The notes under the pieces: model-generated
Seen by the model: the letters and a program-made list of their open reading frames with translations, nothing else
Databases searched by the model: none
What the model was told of the DNA's origin: nothing
In this document: one piece after another, positions 36,301 to 44,554 of the stretch
Layout: the number at the start of each line of letters is the position of its first letter
Numbering within the stretch: position 1 is the first letter of the stretch
DNA from: an uncultured bacterium
Lineage (GTDB): Bacteria > CSSED10-310 > CALFER01
Direction of reading: 5' to 3'
Length of the DNA: 64,000 bases
NCBI GenBank assembly: GCA_937951895.1
Contig: CALFER010000054.1
Coordinates: 1-64,000, forward strand
Program-made: the position numbers and the translations under genes

Positions 36301-36803
36301 AGGCGCGCAAAAGCCCTGTTCTGACTGAGGAGCCACACCACAAGCAGATTCTGCAGCAGCAGCGTCCGATTGGGTTGCCCCCGCGTCGTGCCCTCCAGGT
36401 ACGCCGGGACGGTGATTTCCCCGCGGTAGAGCCGTGCGGGAGGATACTCGCGGGCGAAACGATCCAGGAGATCGCGCGTGTCGTCGGCTCCGAGGCGCTC
36501 TGCGAGCACGTGTTCGAGAAGGCCCGTGGCGCGGCCGGCCATGCTATCGGATTCGATCAGTGCGATCACGATGTCGGCAAACGTCCAGGCCGCATGGATC
36601 CAACCCGGCTCGACCGCGGCCGCCGGATTCCGAGCGGCTCCCCGCCGGTCGTTGATCCGGCCGGCGATTCTTCGCGCGAGCTGAAAATCGGACACGGTCC
36701 GGGGTTGTGTCCGGAGCATCGAATCGATGTCATAGTAGTCACGGGCGCGCCTCGACAGGAACAACTCGAAATCGTCCGACTCGGTCGATCGGATCAGCCG
36801 CAT
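33324..36803 (-). CDS. large intracellular GH13 alpha-amylase-family protein
   Basis: A 1159-residue protein with no signal peptide. A helical N-terminal region of about 280 residues precedes a GH13 barrel (about 285-720). Conserved regions are DMVPNH (394-399), IRFDAAMTLAKRH with the nucleophile D514, LLLAEAFW with the acid/base E579, and FMNNPDE with D640 as the transition-state stabiliser. The His normally before that Asp is Pro. The large C-terminal part (about 720-1159) includes a beta domain and an Arg-rich helical region. It likely acts on alpha-glucans such as glycogen or maltose derivatives; the product is not predictable. The ATG has GGGAG 8 bases upstream. It is the last gene of the run that includes the export system, 28 bp downstream. 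Confidence 0.87.
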   Translation of the reverse strand: MRLIRSTESDDFELFLSRRARDYYDIDSMLRTQPRTVSDFQLARRIAGRINDRRGAARNPAAAVEPGWIHAAWTFADIVIALIESDSMAGRATGLLEHVLAERLGADDTRDLLDRFAREYPPARLYRGEITVPAYLEGTTRGQPNRTLLLQNLLVVWLLSQNRAFARLADLFDISGFVSPALYLRFDESLRAGLSSVMLPDRLLDLLLTPSRLFPDSIEQQLEYMRANWRGIARIPDQHILAALDMMREEHKPVFGPGPGPVEAPGLGGLESEPERFSPDLDWMPRLVLLAKNTHVWLYQLTRIHNRPIRTLDAIPDEELQAIARRGVSGLWLIGVWERSDASRRIKRMCGNPEADASAYSIIDYTIATDLGGEPAFEVLREKAWKHGIRLAGDMVPNHMGIDSNWVIRNPHRFVSRPDCPFPSYSFTGPDLSPDPDTVIQIDDHYFDRTDAAVVFRREDRRTGSVRYVYHGNDGTVMPWNDTAQLDYLNPETREAVIRAILDVARRFPIIRFDAAMTLAKRHYQRLWHPEPGTGGSIASRAEFSMTKEAFNEAMPEEFWREVVERIAAEAPDTLLLAEAFWLMEGYFVRTLGMHRVYNSAFMNMLRDELNGQYRSVIRNTLEFDSDVLKRYVNFMNNPDEKTAVEQFGRFSKYFGACVMLATLPGLPMFGHGQFEGFTEKYGMEYRRSYRNEQPDIRFMRYHDRIISPLLHRRRLFADAEDFRLYDFVTPSGAVDENVFAYSNRHGTASTLIVFNNHNGRTRGLIRTSTPVRDKRSAVETPAYIRTGIHEALGLRGGEGVFCIWREQVSGLQYIRRSDAIIQEGLQFELGPYEHRAYLDITEVSDSADGFYAHIAEYLKGRGAWDIAETSREIEYGDILRPFRDLLSSLFTPHESARRRKQVPRSRRGFVSTHLKLLPFFRAVRRTPRSRGPVRLAVYSVQSRFKSPLFMRAIPPGESPVSRFDARNRRKLAQFILSDAFRLRWMRMSAVLGGLGKLAPRTDRVGIVREWIDEWLLGRLIMRRAMERDIDEDAARRGAAILRALTVFQMMRADQGSFTRVSQAVRALIATDSEFRWLIGANEFDQVVWFRKESWEELLAWMSLERMSRMPSRCRGMKSGRAIIRYWAVLGRLEAMARRSGYRLESLRGLLRDQWKSAK

Positions 36804-36831
36804 GAACGATCTCCCGTGTGAGGGGCGCCGA

Positions 36832-38004
36832 TCACAGGCCTCTCAATGCAACGGCAACCGGGACACGCGAGGCGCGATAGGCGGGGAACAGGCCGCCGAG
36901 GAATCCCATGATCAGGGCGAACGCGAGGCCGGATGCGAGGATGCCGGGCGAGATCACGAACGCGAAGGACATCTGGGAGAAGGTCTGCCAGTTCATCGTC
37001 GAGGCCACGTTGCCGTTGAGGGGCAGCACGAGCAGGATGCCGAGAACGCCTCCGATGAATGCGATCAGCATGGATTCGAGCAGAAACGAGGCAATGATGT
37101 TACGTTCCCGGAAACCGATCGCCCGCAACGTCGCCAGCTCGCGCGACCGGGCCGAAACAGCGGAATACATGGTGTTGATCGCCCCGAAAATCGCTCCGAT
37201 CGCCATGACGGAGGCGACCATGAACCCGAGCACCCGGATCATGGTGGACACCATCTGGGACTGTTTCGCGTAGTAATCGATCTCACGCATCACATCGACC
37301 GTCAGCCGGGGATCCGTCGTGGCGGCATCGCGAAATGCCCGGAGCGAATCCGGGGTATCCAGTTTGAGCGTCACGGATTGGAAGATATTGTCGGGACGCT
37401 TGTAAACCTGGTTCAGCACACGAGCGTCGCACCAGGCTTCGGAATCGAACGCGGTGCCGCCGGAATCCATGATCCCGACCACCTTCCAGGTCTCGCCGCC
37501 GAAACGAATGGTCGAGTCCAGATCCAGACCGATGTAGTTTTGCATGGCGAGTTTACCCACCACGAGTTCCGCGACGCCGGGTTCGAAAAAGCGCCCGCGG
37601 ATCAGTTTCATGTTGTCGCGGATCGCGAGTGCTTTGTCGGAAACGCCGCGAACCTGGGCATTGGCATCCGTACCGGACGTACGCAGCTTGAATGCGGCAA
37701 CGACCACGACCTCGGGACTCATCAGCGCGAGCCCGGACGGATCCTTGGCAACCCCCGGAAGATCGCTCAGGATGCGGGTCTGTTCGAGATCGACGACGCT
37801 CTCCATTTCGGACGACGCGCCTCCCCTCAACACGATGGCGTTGCTCGGGGAACCCGAATCGATCAGCGTTTTCTGGAAGCCTTTGGCCATGGCGAGCACC
37901 GAGATGAACACGGCGACGACACCGGCGATGGCGACCACGGCGACCAGAGACGACGTGTAACGGGCGCGAACGCTTCTGAGATTGTAGATAAAGGGTATCT
38001 TCAT
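36832..38004 (-). CDS. MacB/FtsX-type ABC transporter permease (second subunit)
   Basis: A 390-residue inner-membrane protein. One N-terminal helix (VVAIAGVVAVFISVLAM) is followed by a periplasmic MacB-like core domain (about 45-250), then three C-terminal helices. These are the FtsX fold, with the motif YSAVSARSRELATLRAIGF between helices. It pairs with the permease at 38017, 12 bp upstream, so the transporter is a heterodimer. The start has GGGAGAG 5 bases upstream. This type of transporter uses ATP to drive periplasmic substrate export or mechanotransmission; the substrate is unknown. Confidence 0.92.
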   Translation of the reverse strand: MKIPFIYNLRSVRARYTSSLVAVVAIAGVVAVFISVLAMAKGFQKTLIDSGSPSNAIVLRGGASSEMESVVDLEQTRILSDLPGVAKDPSGLALMSPEVVVVAAFKLRTSGTDANAQVRGVSDKALAIRDNMKLIRGRFFEPGVAELVVGKLAMQNYIGLDLDSTIRFGGETWKVVGIMDSGGTAFDSEAWCDARVLNQVYKRPDNIFQSVTLKLDTPDSLRAFRDAATTDPRLTVDVMREIDYYAKQSQMVSTMIRVLGFMVASVMAIGAIFGAINTMYSAVSARSRELATLRAIGFRERNIIASFLLESMLIAFIGGVLGILLVLPLNGNVASTMNWQTFSQMSFAFVISPGILASGLAFALIMGFLGGLFPAYRASRVPVAVALRGL

Positions 38005-38016
38005 GGAACTCTCCCG

Positions 38017-39156
38017 TCAGACCCGCCGCATCGCGTTGACGATCTTCAGGCGCATGGCGAGGATGGCGGGGATGAGACCCGCGCCGAGGCCGACCAGCAC
38101 GGCCGCCAGCACGCCCGCGATCATGGCGTCGACAGCCAGATAGAACAAGGGCAGCATGCCGCCGGTGGGATCACCGCCCAGGGTGAAGAGTTTGCACAGA
38201 AGGATCCCGATCAGGCCTCCGGTCAGAGCGTATGCGAGCGATTCGCCGAGGACCAGCAGCAAAATGGATCCGTTGCTGAAACCGATCGTCTTCAGAACCG
38301 CGATCTCATTCGTTCGCTCGCGGATCGACATCGACATGTTGCTGCCGGTGATCAGAAGCAGCGTGAAAAACACCACGCCGCCGACAGACAGGATGATCAG
38401 CTTGATGTTGCCGAACTGCTTGACAAACCCGGCGGCAAACGCCTTTTCAGTCTCGGAAGTCGTCTCGAACGGGGAATTCGCAAACCGGGTATCGATCGCC
38501 TTCGTGATCTCGGCCGCCCGATCCGGATCGCCGATCCTGGCGTAATACCACCCGACGAGCCCCTTCTCGAACTGGCTGCGTTCCTCGAGATACTTGTATT
38601 GAAACCAGAACTGATTCGTATCGGCCGTCTGGCTGTCGGCGTCGAAGATCCCCCTCACGTTGAATTCCCAGGTTCCCTGGAAAATCGTGCCGCGGAACGG
38701 AATCCGATCGCCGACCTTGAATCCGAATTTATCGGCGATCGCCCGGCCGACGAAGCAACCCTCCCGGTCCGCCACGAAGTCCTTCCACTGCCGATCATCG
38801 ATCACGTACTCCGGAAACATCTCACGGTAGGTCTCGACATCGATCGCGAACTGCGGGAAAAAATTGCGCTCGTCCTGGTAGACGCCGCCGAACCAGGACG
38901 CATATGTGACGTGCGTGACGCCGTCGATCTGGAGGAGGCGTTCCTTGTAGGAGATCGGGAGGGGCATGATCAGTGAAATGTGATTGCGCACAACGACCCG
39001 ATCGACGCCGGCGACTTCGACGCCCTGATAGAACGCGGTATGGATCGTGACGAGCAGGCCGAAGAGAAACAGGGCGACAGCGAACGAACTGATGGTCAGA
39101 AGGGTGCGCATTTTTTTGCGCCGCAGATTCACCCGGATCAGTGTCAGATAGCGCAT
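38017..39156 (-). CDS. MacB/FtsX-type ABC transporter permease (first subunit)
   Basis: A 379-residue permease with the same layout as its neighbour: an N-terminal helix (TISSFAVALFLFGLLVTI), a periplasmic domain and three helices with SIRERTNEIAVLKTIGF. The ATG at 39156 (MRYLTLIR) lies 7 bases after the ATPase stop with GAGGCGGAG just upstream; an earlier in-frame Met would overlap the ATPase gene. It belongs to the operon adaptor - ATPase - permease - permease. Confidence 0.92.
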   Translation of the reverse strand: MRYLTLIRVNLRRKKMRTLLTISSFAVALFLFGLLVTIHTAFYQGVEVAGVDRVVVRNHISLIMPLPISYKERLLQIDGVTHVTYASWFGGVYQDERNFFPQFAIDVETYREMFPEYVIDDRQWKDFVADREGCFVGRAIADKFGFKVGDRIPFRGTIFQGTWEFNVRGIFDADSQTADTNQFWFQYKYLEERSQFEKGLVGWYYARIGDPDRAAEITKAIDTRFANSPFETTSETEKAFAAGFVKQFGNIKLIILSVGGVVFFTLLLITGSNMSMSIRERTNEIAVLKTIGFSNGSILLLVLGESLAYALTGGLIGILLCKLFTLGGDPTGGMLPLFYLAVDAMIAGVLAAVLVGLGAGLIPAILAMRLKIVNAMRRV

Positions 39157-39163
39157 CTCCGCC

Positions 39164-39874
39164 TCAATTCCGACTCTCGACCAGCACACCCTTGTCCAGA
39201 TGCAGCACGGAATCCGCTCGTTCGGCGGCCACCGGGTCGTGGGTCACCATCAGGATCGTTTTATGGTGTTCCCTGACGAGGCGTTCGAGCAGATCGAGAA
39301 TCTCGTTGGCGGAATGCCGATCGAGATCTCCGGTGGGTTCATCGCACAGCAGAAAGGTCGGATCGGACACGATCGCGCGGGCGATGGCGACGCGCTGTTC
39401 CTGACCGCCCGAGAGCTGGCGCGGATAATGCTGCATGCGGTCGCCCAGCCCGACGAGTGTCAGGGCAGCTTCGATGTGCGCGCGGCGTTTGGCTTTCGAC
39501 AGACGGGTCAGAAGCAGCGGGAGTTCAACGTTCTGATAGGCGGTCAGGACGGGGATCAGATTGTAGAGCTGGAAAATGAACCCGACATGGCGTGCCCGCC
39601 AGGCGGTCAGTTTCCCGCCCGTCATGCTCGTGATCTCGTCCCCATCCACCCGGATGCTTCCGCTTGTCGGCAGATCGATGCCTCCGAGCAGATTCAGGAG
39701 TGTGGTCTTCCCCGATCCGCTCGGACCCATGAACGCGACGAATTCACCCTGTTCGATATCGAGATTCAACCCTGTGAGAACATCGATTCGCTCACCCGCC
39801 CGTTCGTAGGTCTTGGTGAGATTCCGGACTTGAATCAGCGCATTTCCATTGTTCGTTGCATCGACCCTGACCAT
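39164..39874 (-). CDS. ABC transporter ATP-binding protein (MacB/LolD type)
   Basis: A 236-residue ATPase with Walker A GPSGSGKTTLLN, Q loop FIFQLYNL, signature LSGGQEQRVAIARA, Walker B FLLCDEPTGDLD and the switch His in MVTHD. The spacing to the adaptor gene is 7 bp and to the first permease 7 bp. It powers the two FtsX-type permeases. Confidence 0.96.
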   Translation of the reverse strand: MVRVDATNNGNALIQVRNLTKTYERAGERIDVLTGLNLDIEQGEFVAFMGPSGSGKTTLLNLLGGIDLPTSGSIRVDGDEITSMTGGKLTAWRARHVGFIFQLYNLIPVLTAYQNVELPLLLTRLSKAKRRAHIEAALTLVGLGDRMQHYPRQLSGGQEQRVAIARAIVSDPTFLLCDEPTGDLDRHSANEILDLLERLVREHHKTILMVTHDPVAAERADSVLHLDKGVLVESRN

Positions 39875-39881
39875 AGGAGCC

Positions 39882-41114
39882 TCATTTCACGGAAACCCGG
39901 TCGCCGCTTTTCAGGTCCGGGGGTAACGGTGAGACGATCTGATCGCCGTCTGTCAGGCCGGCGAGAATTTCGATATCGGTTGAGGTCGCGATGCCGGTCT
40001 TGACCGCACGCTCCTCGATCCGGTCCTGCCGCACGAGCATGACGATCGGCCGGCCGTCGATTTCGCGGACGGCCTCCCGCGGAATGTCGATTCTCGCCCG
40101 CCGGGTCTCGGTTTCCGAAGGATCGCTCAGAAATGCGACCTTGATGCCCATATCGGGAAGGATTTTGGGGTCGAGCGCATCGAATGAGATCCGGACCTTG
40201 ACGGTCGCCTTCTGACGGTCCGCCGAGGGAATCACGGTCCGGACCGTCGCGGGAATTTTCCAGTCCGGATAGGCTTCAAGCGATGACTCGACTTTTTGTC
40301 CCGGTTGCACACGGGCGATATAGGATTCGTTCACATCGACTTCGATTTCGAGCGATTCCATATCGACGATCGTGGCGATCCCGGTGCGGGTGTACCCGCC
40401 GCCGGCCGACACAGGTGAGACCATCTCGCCGATCTGGGCGTCCTTGGAGACGATGATGCCGGGAAACGGGGCGCGGATGGTGTAGTTATCGAGATTTTGC
40501 CTGGCGATCTGGAGACGCGCTCTGGCGGCATCGGTCTGTTTCACTGCCGCGTTGAGACGGGCATCGGCGCTTTCGAACGCAGCCTGAGCATCGTCGAACT
40601 CCTGCTGACTGATCATCTTTTTCTCGAAGAGCGCTTTCATTCTATCGCGAAGACGCACGGCCTCCCTCAGAGCGACCTTGAGTTCCTTCACCGAAGCATC
40701 AGCGGCAGCGACCGTCGCCTCGGCTGCCGTCACCTCATCCCGCGCCTCCGAATCGTCAAGTCTCGCGAGCACCTGATCGAGTTCGACCGCCATCCCCTCA
40801 TCGACATACAGTTCGGCGATGCGTCCGGTAATCTTCGAGGCGATCGTGGCACGGCGACGCGGAGTCACGTATCCGCTGGCATTCAGGACGGTTGACGAAC
40901 GGCCTTCGGAAACCGAGCGAATCGTGATCGTGCCGACGTCCGTCGATCGTCCCGTGAAGAAGAACCAGATTCCGATCGCTGCGATGACGAGGATGGCGAC
41001 GATGATCAGCGATGTCCGGCCGGGATGGGCCGACCCGACATCGTCGCGTTCGTGTTTGTCAATCTTCAGATCCGACAGATCGGCCGGACCTCGTGCCGAA
41101 CGGGATTCCGGCAT
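39882..41114 (-). CDS. periplasmic adaptor (MacA/HlyD family) of ABC export system
   Basis: A 410-residue protein with one N-terminal membrane anchor (about 31-49, IIVAILVIAAIGIWFFF). A biotinyl-lipoyl-like half (TIASKITGRIAELYVDEGMAVELDQVLARLDD) and a long alpha hairpin (about 120-195, Ala/Glu/Arg-rich) follow, then the second lipoyl half (TIRAPFPGIIVSKDAQIGEMV) and beta-barrel domains. It links the inner-membrane transporter to an outer-membrane channel; no TolC gene is in the window. The start has GGAAGGA 8 bases upstream and lies 21 bp after the aldolase gene. Confidence 0.93.
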   Translation of the reverse strand: MPESRSARGPADLSDLKIDKHERDDVGSAHPGRTSLIIVAILVIAAIGIWFFFTGRSTDVGTITIRSVSEGRSSTVLNASGYVTPRRRATIASKITGRIAELYVDEGMAVELDQVLARLDDSEARDEVTAAEATVAAADASVKELKVALREAVRLRDRMKALFEKKMISQQEFDDAQAAFESADARLNAAVKQTDAARARLQIARQNLDNYTIRAPFPGIIVSKDAQIGEMVSPVSAGGGYTRTGIATIVDMESLEIEVDVNESYIARVQPGQKVESSLEAYPDWKIPATVRTVIPSADRQKATVKVRISFDALDPKILPDMGIKVAFLSDPSETETRRARIDIPREAVREIDGRPIVMLVRQDRIEERAVKTGIATSTDIEILAGLTDGDQIVSPLPPDLKSGDRVSVK

Positions 41115-41135
41115 ACTGAATGTCCTTCCGGATCG

Positions 41136-42089
41136 TTACCGGCAGAGATCCGCTTTTCCGGCGCACCCCAGCATCACGACTTTGTGGGCCACGACTGCCT
41201 TGACGGCGTCACGGCCGGGTCCCAGATAATGGCGCGGATCGAATTCCGAGGGTTTCTCGAAAAACACCTTGCGGATGCTGGCGGTCAACGCGAGACGCAG
41301 GTCGGTGTCGATATTGACCTTGGCGACACCGAGTCTGGAGGCTTCGGTCAGGGCCTCTTCCGGCACACCCATCGCGTTCGGCATTTTTCCGCCGTACTGA
41401 TTGATGATGTCGATGAATTCGCGCGGCACCGAACTGCTGCCGTGCATGACGAGGGGGTAGCCGGGCAGGCGTCGGGAGAGTTCTTCGAGCAGGTCGATGG
41501 CGAGTTTCGGGGCGGTTTTGAATTTGTAGGCACCATGGCTGGTGCCGCAGGCCACTGCCAGACTGTCGCATCCGGTCCGCTTGATGAATTCGACTGCCTG
41601 ATCGGGATCGGTGAGGAATTTCCGGAGGTCTTCCTCTTTCACGCCGACCACGTCTTCCTCGATGCCGCCCAGCCGCCCGAGTTCCGCCTCGACCGACACG
41701 TAGGGCGAATGCGCGTGCGCGTATTCGCAGACCTGGCGGGTGAGGGCGATGTTCTCTTCGTACGGCAGATGCGATCCGTCGATCATAACCGACGTGAAGC
41801 CTTCATCGATGCACTGTTTGCAGAGTTCGAACGTGTCTCCGTGATCCAGATGCACCGCGATCGGCAGACCGCTGTCCTCGACGGCGACATCGATCAGGGC
41901 CCGGAGATACTTCATGTTGGCGTATTTGCGGGCGCCTTTTGAAATCTGGAGAATCAACGGTGCACCCTTCTCGCGACACCCCTCGATGATGCCCTGGAGA
42001 AGTTCCATGTTGTTGACGTTGAACGCACCGACAGCAAACCCGTTTGTATTCGCGGCCACAAACATTTTCCGTGTGTCTACCAGTGGCAT
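41136..42089 (-). CDS. fba: class II fructose-bisphosphate aldolase
   Basis: A 317-residue glycolytic enzyme that splits fructose 1,6-bisphosphate to glyceraldehyde 3-phosphate and dihydroxyacetone phosphate. The class II zinc ligands and phosphate contacts are visible: HLDHGD, SVEAELGRLGG, GTSHGAYK, LVMHGSSS and KVNIDTDLR. The length is normal. The ATG has AAGGGGG 5 bases upstream. It has its own promoter-like boxes (42136-42163) and is followed closely by the export operon, which may be read through from it. Confidence 0.96.
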   Translation of the reverse strand: MPLVDTRKMFVAANTNGFAVGAFNVNNMELLQGIIEGCREKGAPLILQISKGARKYANMKYLRALIDVAVEDSGLPIAVHLDHGDTFELCKQCIDEGFTSVMIDGSHLPYEENIALTRQVCEYAHAHSPYVSVEAELGRLGGIEEDVVGVKEEDLRKFLTDPDQAVEFIKRTGCDSLAVACGTSHGAYKFKTAPKLAIDLLEELSRRLPGYPLVMHGSSSVPREFIDIINQYGGKMPNAMGVPEEALTEASRLGVAKVNIDTDLRLALTASIRKVFFEKPSEFDPRHYLGPGRDAVKAVVAHKVVMLGCAGKADLCR

Positions 42090-42135
42090 GATATCCCCCT
42101 TCTCTGATTTGTTCGGATCATTCCGGACGGCGAGT

Positions 42136-42163
42136 ATATTACCTCAACGGACTGACGAGTCAA
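42136..42163 (-). promoter_or_regulatory. putative promoter of fba
   Basis: On the minus strand TTGACT (42163-42158), 16 bases, TAATAT (42141-42136), 46 bases before the fba ATG. Confidence 0.5.
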
Positions 42164-42232
42164 TCGCGCCGCAAGGGAATACACAACGAGCGTGCGCGAT
42201 CGGGATGGGTGGATCTGTCCGAGCCTGTTCGA

Positions 42233-42343
42233 TCAGGCGCGGCTGGTTTTGCGGGCCCGGATTTTTCGCGGTTTCGGCCGCGAATTACCGTAAGAAGCCA
42301 CACAGATCTTGCCCCGTTTCGTTCTCTTGTCACCTTTTCCCAT
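42233..42343 (-). CDS. small 30S ribosomal protein bTHX
   Basis: A 36-residue, strongly basic protein (MGKGDKRTKRGKI, then ASYGNSRPKPRK) that matches the bTHX/Thx family almost position for position in its core: GKGD, RTxRGKI, and SYGxxRP. In Thermus the protein sits at the top of the 30S head and stabilises it. The gene is too short for most gene finders and lies in what looks like an empty gap between fba and livK. It has a strong promoter (42390-42417) and a purine-rich GAGAGGATGGGGA before the ATG. The extra basic tail (RKIRARKTSRA) is longer than in Thermus. Confidence 0.88.
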   Translation of the reverse strand: MGKGDKRTKRGKICVASYGNSRPKPRKIRARKTSRA

Positions 42344-42389
42344 TGTCCCCATCCTCTCTCGGTTCGTTTCACATCACAAATGCAGTCGT

Positions 42390-42417
42390 ATTGTAATGCG
42401 GATTCATTTCCAGTCAA
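42390..42417 (-). promoter_or_regulatory. promoter of the bTHX gene
   Basis: On the minus strand TTGACT (42417-42412), 16 bases, TACAAT (42395-42390): five of six matches in both boxes. It lies 46 bases before the ATG at 42343 and uses the same -35 and spacing as the fba boxes. Confidence 0.6.
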
Positions 42418-42513
42418 CAGAATTTCACTCCGGACGACGCGCCGGTTTCGTTGACTTTTCCGCCGATATCCCCGATGATCAGGGCATCTTTCGATTCAAC
42501 AGGAGGGATATCC

Positions 42514-43626
42514 ATGATCCGAATCGCAGGCATGATGCTCATGATGATCATGTTCGGCAGTGTACCCGCGTGGGGAGGCGAAACGATTCTGATCGGCGCC
42601 GCCGGTCCCATTACGGGCGATCAGGGCAAAATGGGGACCGATATTGCCAACGGAGTCAAGCTGGCAGCAGAAGACTGGAATGCCCGGGGAGGAGTTCTCG
42701 GACGCAAAATAGAAGTGGTCGAAGGCGACGATCAGCACGATCCGAAACAGGCGGTCTCCGTCGCCAACAAATTCGTCAATCTCGGGGTCGTCGGCTCGAT
42801 CGGACATTTCAATTCGAGCTGCTCGATTCCCGCCTCGCAGATCCTGTTCGACGCCGGAGAAATCACCCAGATCACTCCGGCATCCACAAACCCGCAGTTC
42901 ACGGACCGCGGTTTGAGCAGCACGTTCCGGGTGTGCGGCCGGGATGAACAGCAGGGAGGCGCCGCCGCACAGCACGTCCTGAAAAAGATGTCGGTCCGGC
43001 GTGTCGCGGTCCTGCATGACAAAACAACGTATGGGCAGGGGCTGGCCGACGAGTTTGTCAAGAGTTTGAAGGCCGGGGGGATCGAGCCGGTTTATTACGG
43101 CGGAATTGTTCAGGGCGACAAGGATTTCAATGCGGTACTCACGATGCTCAAACAGAAGGATCCTCAGGTTCTCTTCTTCGGGGGCATCTACCCGGAAGCC
43201 GGCCTGTTGACGCGACAGGCCAGGGAACAGGGTATGAATCTGACCTTCATCAGCGGTGACGGCACGATCGATCCGGAATATCTCAAAATCGCCGGTCCCG
43301 CCGCCGAAGGAGCGTTGCTCACATTCACCCGCGATCAGCGTAAGATCCCCGAGGCGCAGGCGGTGATCACGCGTTATGAAGCCAAATATGGGCCCTTCGG
43401 CGCGTATTCGATCTATGCCTACTCGGCAGCGGATATCCTGCTGCAGGCCATTCAGAGGGCCGGATCCACGGATTCCAAAAAGATCAACGCCGAGTTGCAC
43501 AAGGGGGAATTCAAGACATCCATCGGCACGGTCAGGTTTGATGCCAGAGGCGATATCTCGGAGTCCCCCTTCGTCATCTGGCGCGTGGATGGCGGGAAAT
43601 TCGTCCAGCTCGAAGAGACCCCATAG
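42514..43626 (+). CDS. livK: branched-chain amino acid ABC transporter substrate-binding protein
   Basis: A 370-residue periplasmic protein with a signal peptide (1-22, PAWG). It has the type-I Leu/Ile/Val-binding fold: ILIGAAGPITGDQGKMG, the NKFVNLGVVGSIGHFNSSCSIPAS ligand-loop region with SGxxSSG-like features, and FISGDGTIDPEYL. The ATG at 42514 has AGGAGGGA 5 bases upstream. It is the first gene of the livKHMGF operon. The exact ligand (leucine, other amino acids or amides) cannot be read from sequence. Confidence 0.94.
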   Translation: MIRIAGMMLMMIMFGSVPAWGGETILIGAAGPITGDQGKMGTDIANGVKLAAEDWNARGGVLGRKIEVVEGDDQHDPKQAVSVANKFVNLGVVGSIGHFNSSCSIPASQILFDAGEITQITPASTNPQFTDRGLSSTFRVCGRDEQQGGAAAQHVLKKMSVRRVAVLHDKTTYGQGLADEFVKSLKAGGIEPVYYGGIVQGDKDFNAVLTMLKQKDPQVLFFGGIYPEAGLLTRQAREQGMNLTFISGDGTIDPEYLKIAGPAAEGALLTFTRDQRKIPEAQAVITRYEAKYGPFGAYSIYAYSAADILLQAIQRAGSTDSKKINAELHKGEFKTSIGTVRFDARGDISESPFVIWRVDGGKFVQLEETP

Positions 43627-43644
43627 GATTCCAGTCGCATCATT

Positions 43645-44550
43645 ATGTTCTTTCAACAGCTCGTGAACGGCCTGACCATCGGAGGCGTGTATGCACTGAT
43701 CGCTCTCGGCTACACGATGGTCTACGGCATTATCGAACTGATCAACTTCGCCCATGGTGAGATCTACATGATCGGTGCCTATGCAGGGATCATCGCGATT
43801 GCGGCCGCCCAGACTCTGATCGCCGGAGGTATCCCGCCGATCGCCGCGGTAGCTCTCGCACTTCTTGCCGCCATGCTGGTCTGTGCCGCCTACGGATTCA
43901 CCATGGAAAAACTCGCCTACCGCCCCCTCCGCCACGCGCCGAGACTGTCTCCGCTGATCTCGGCACTCGGCGTCTCCATCTTCCTCCAGAACTTCATCAT
44001 GATCGCCCAGGGAACCCGCGACAAGGTCTTCCCGCATCTCTTCGAGAACACCGTCGCATTCGATCTCGGTTCCGTACGCGTGTCGCTCATCCAGATCGCC
44101 ATCATCGTCGGATGTTTCATGATGATGGCTCTTCTGCATCTGGTGATTCAGCACACGAAGATCGGCACGGCGATGCGGGCAACCGCTCAGGACAAGACCG
44201 CGGCGGCACTCTGCGGCATCCATGTCGATCATGTCATATCGGTTACATTCATGATCGGATCGCTACTGGCGGGTGCGGCGGGTGTCATGATCGCGATGTA
44301 TTACGGCCTGGTCAATTACTCGATCGGATATCTCGCGGGCATCAAAGCCTTCACTGCAGCGGTGCTGGGAGGAATCGGCAATATTCCGGGCGCCATGATC
44401 GGAGGAATGATTCTGGGGCTGCTCGAAAGCTTCGGAGCAGGGTACATCTCACCCGAATACAAAGATGTCATCGCCTTCAGCATTTTGATCCTGGTCCTGC
44501 TGATCAAACCGTCCGGTTTACTGGGTGAAAACCTGGCCGAGAAGGCATAA
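43645..44550 (+). CDS. livH: branched-chain amino acid ABC permease LivH
   Basis: A 301-residue permease with about eight membrane helices. Family signatures are GLTIGGVYALIALGYTMVYGIIELINFAHGE at the start and the cytoplasmic coupling motif MRATAQDKTAAALCGI. It pairs with LivM. It lies 18 bp after livK; the ribosome binding site is weak. Confidence 0.96.
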   Translation: MFFQQLVNGLTIGGVYALIALGYTMVYGIIELINFAHGEIYMIGAYAGIIAIAAAQTLIAGGIPPIAAVALALLAAMLVCAAYGFTMEKLAYRPLRHAPRLSPLISALGVSIFLQNFIMIAQGTRDKVFPHLFENTVAFDLGSVRVSLIQIAIIVGCFMMMALLHLVIQHTKIGTAMRATAQDKTAAALCGIHVDHVISVTFMIGSLLAGAAGVMIAMYYGLVNYSIGYLAGIKAFTAAVLGGIGNIPGAMIGGMILGLLESFGAGYISPEYKDVIAFSILILVLLIKPSGLLGENLAEKA

Positions 44551-44554
44551 TCGA

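Noticed and set aside
36802..38976. Plus-strand open frame of about 724 codons opposite the two ABC permease genes
   Set aside because: Antisense to two conserved membrane proteins; the Asp/His/Gly/Gln-rich product has no recognisable fold.
42160..42417. Minus-strand 85-codon frame in the fba-livK gap
   Set aside because: It overlaps the bTHX gene in another frame; the bTHX frame has the conserved residues and fits the promoter.
42496..44232. Minus-strand open frame of about 578 codons opposite livK and livH
   Set aside because: Antisense shadow of the importer genes, which are certain from motifs.
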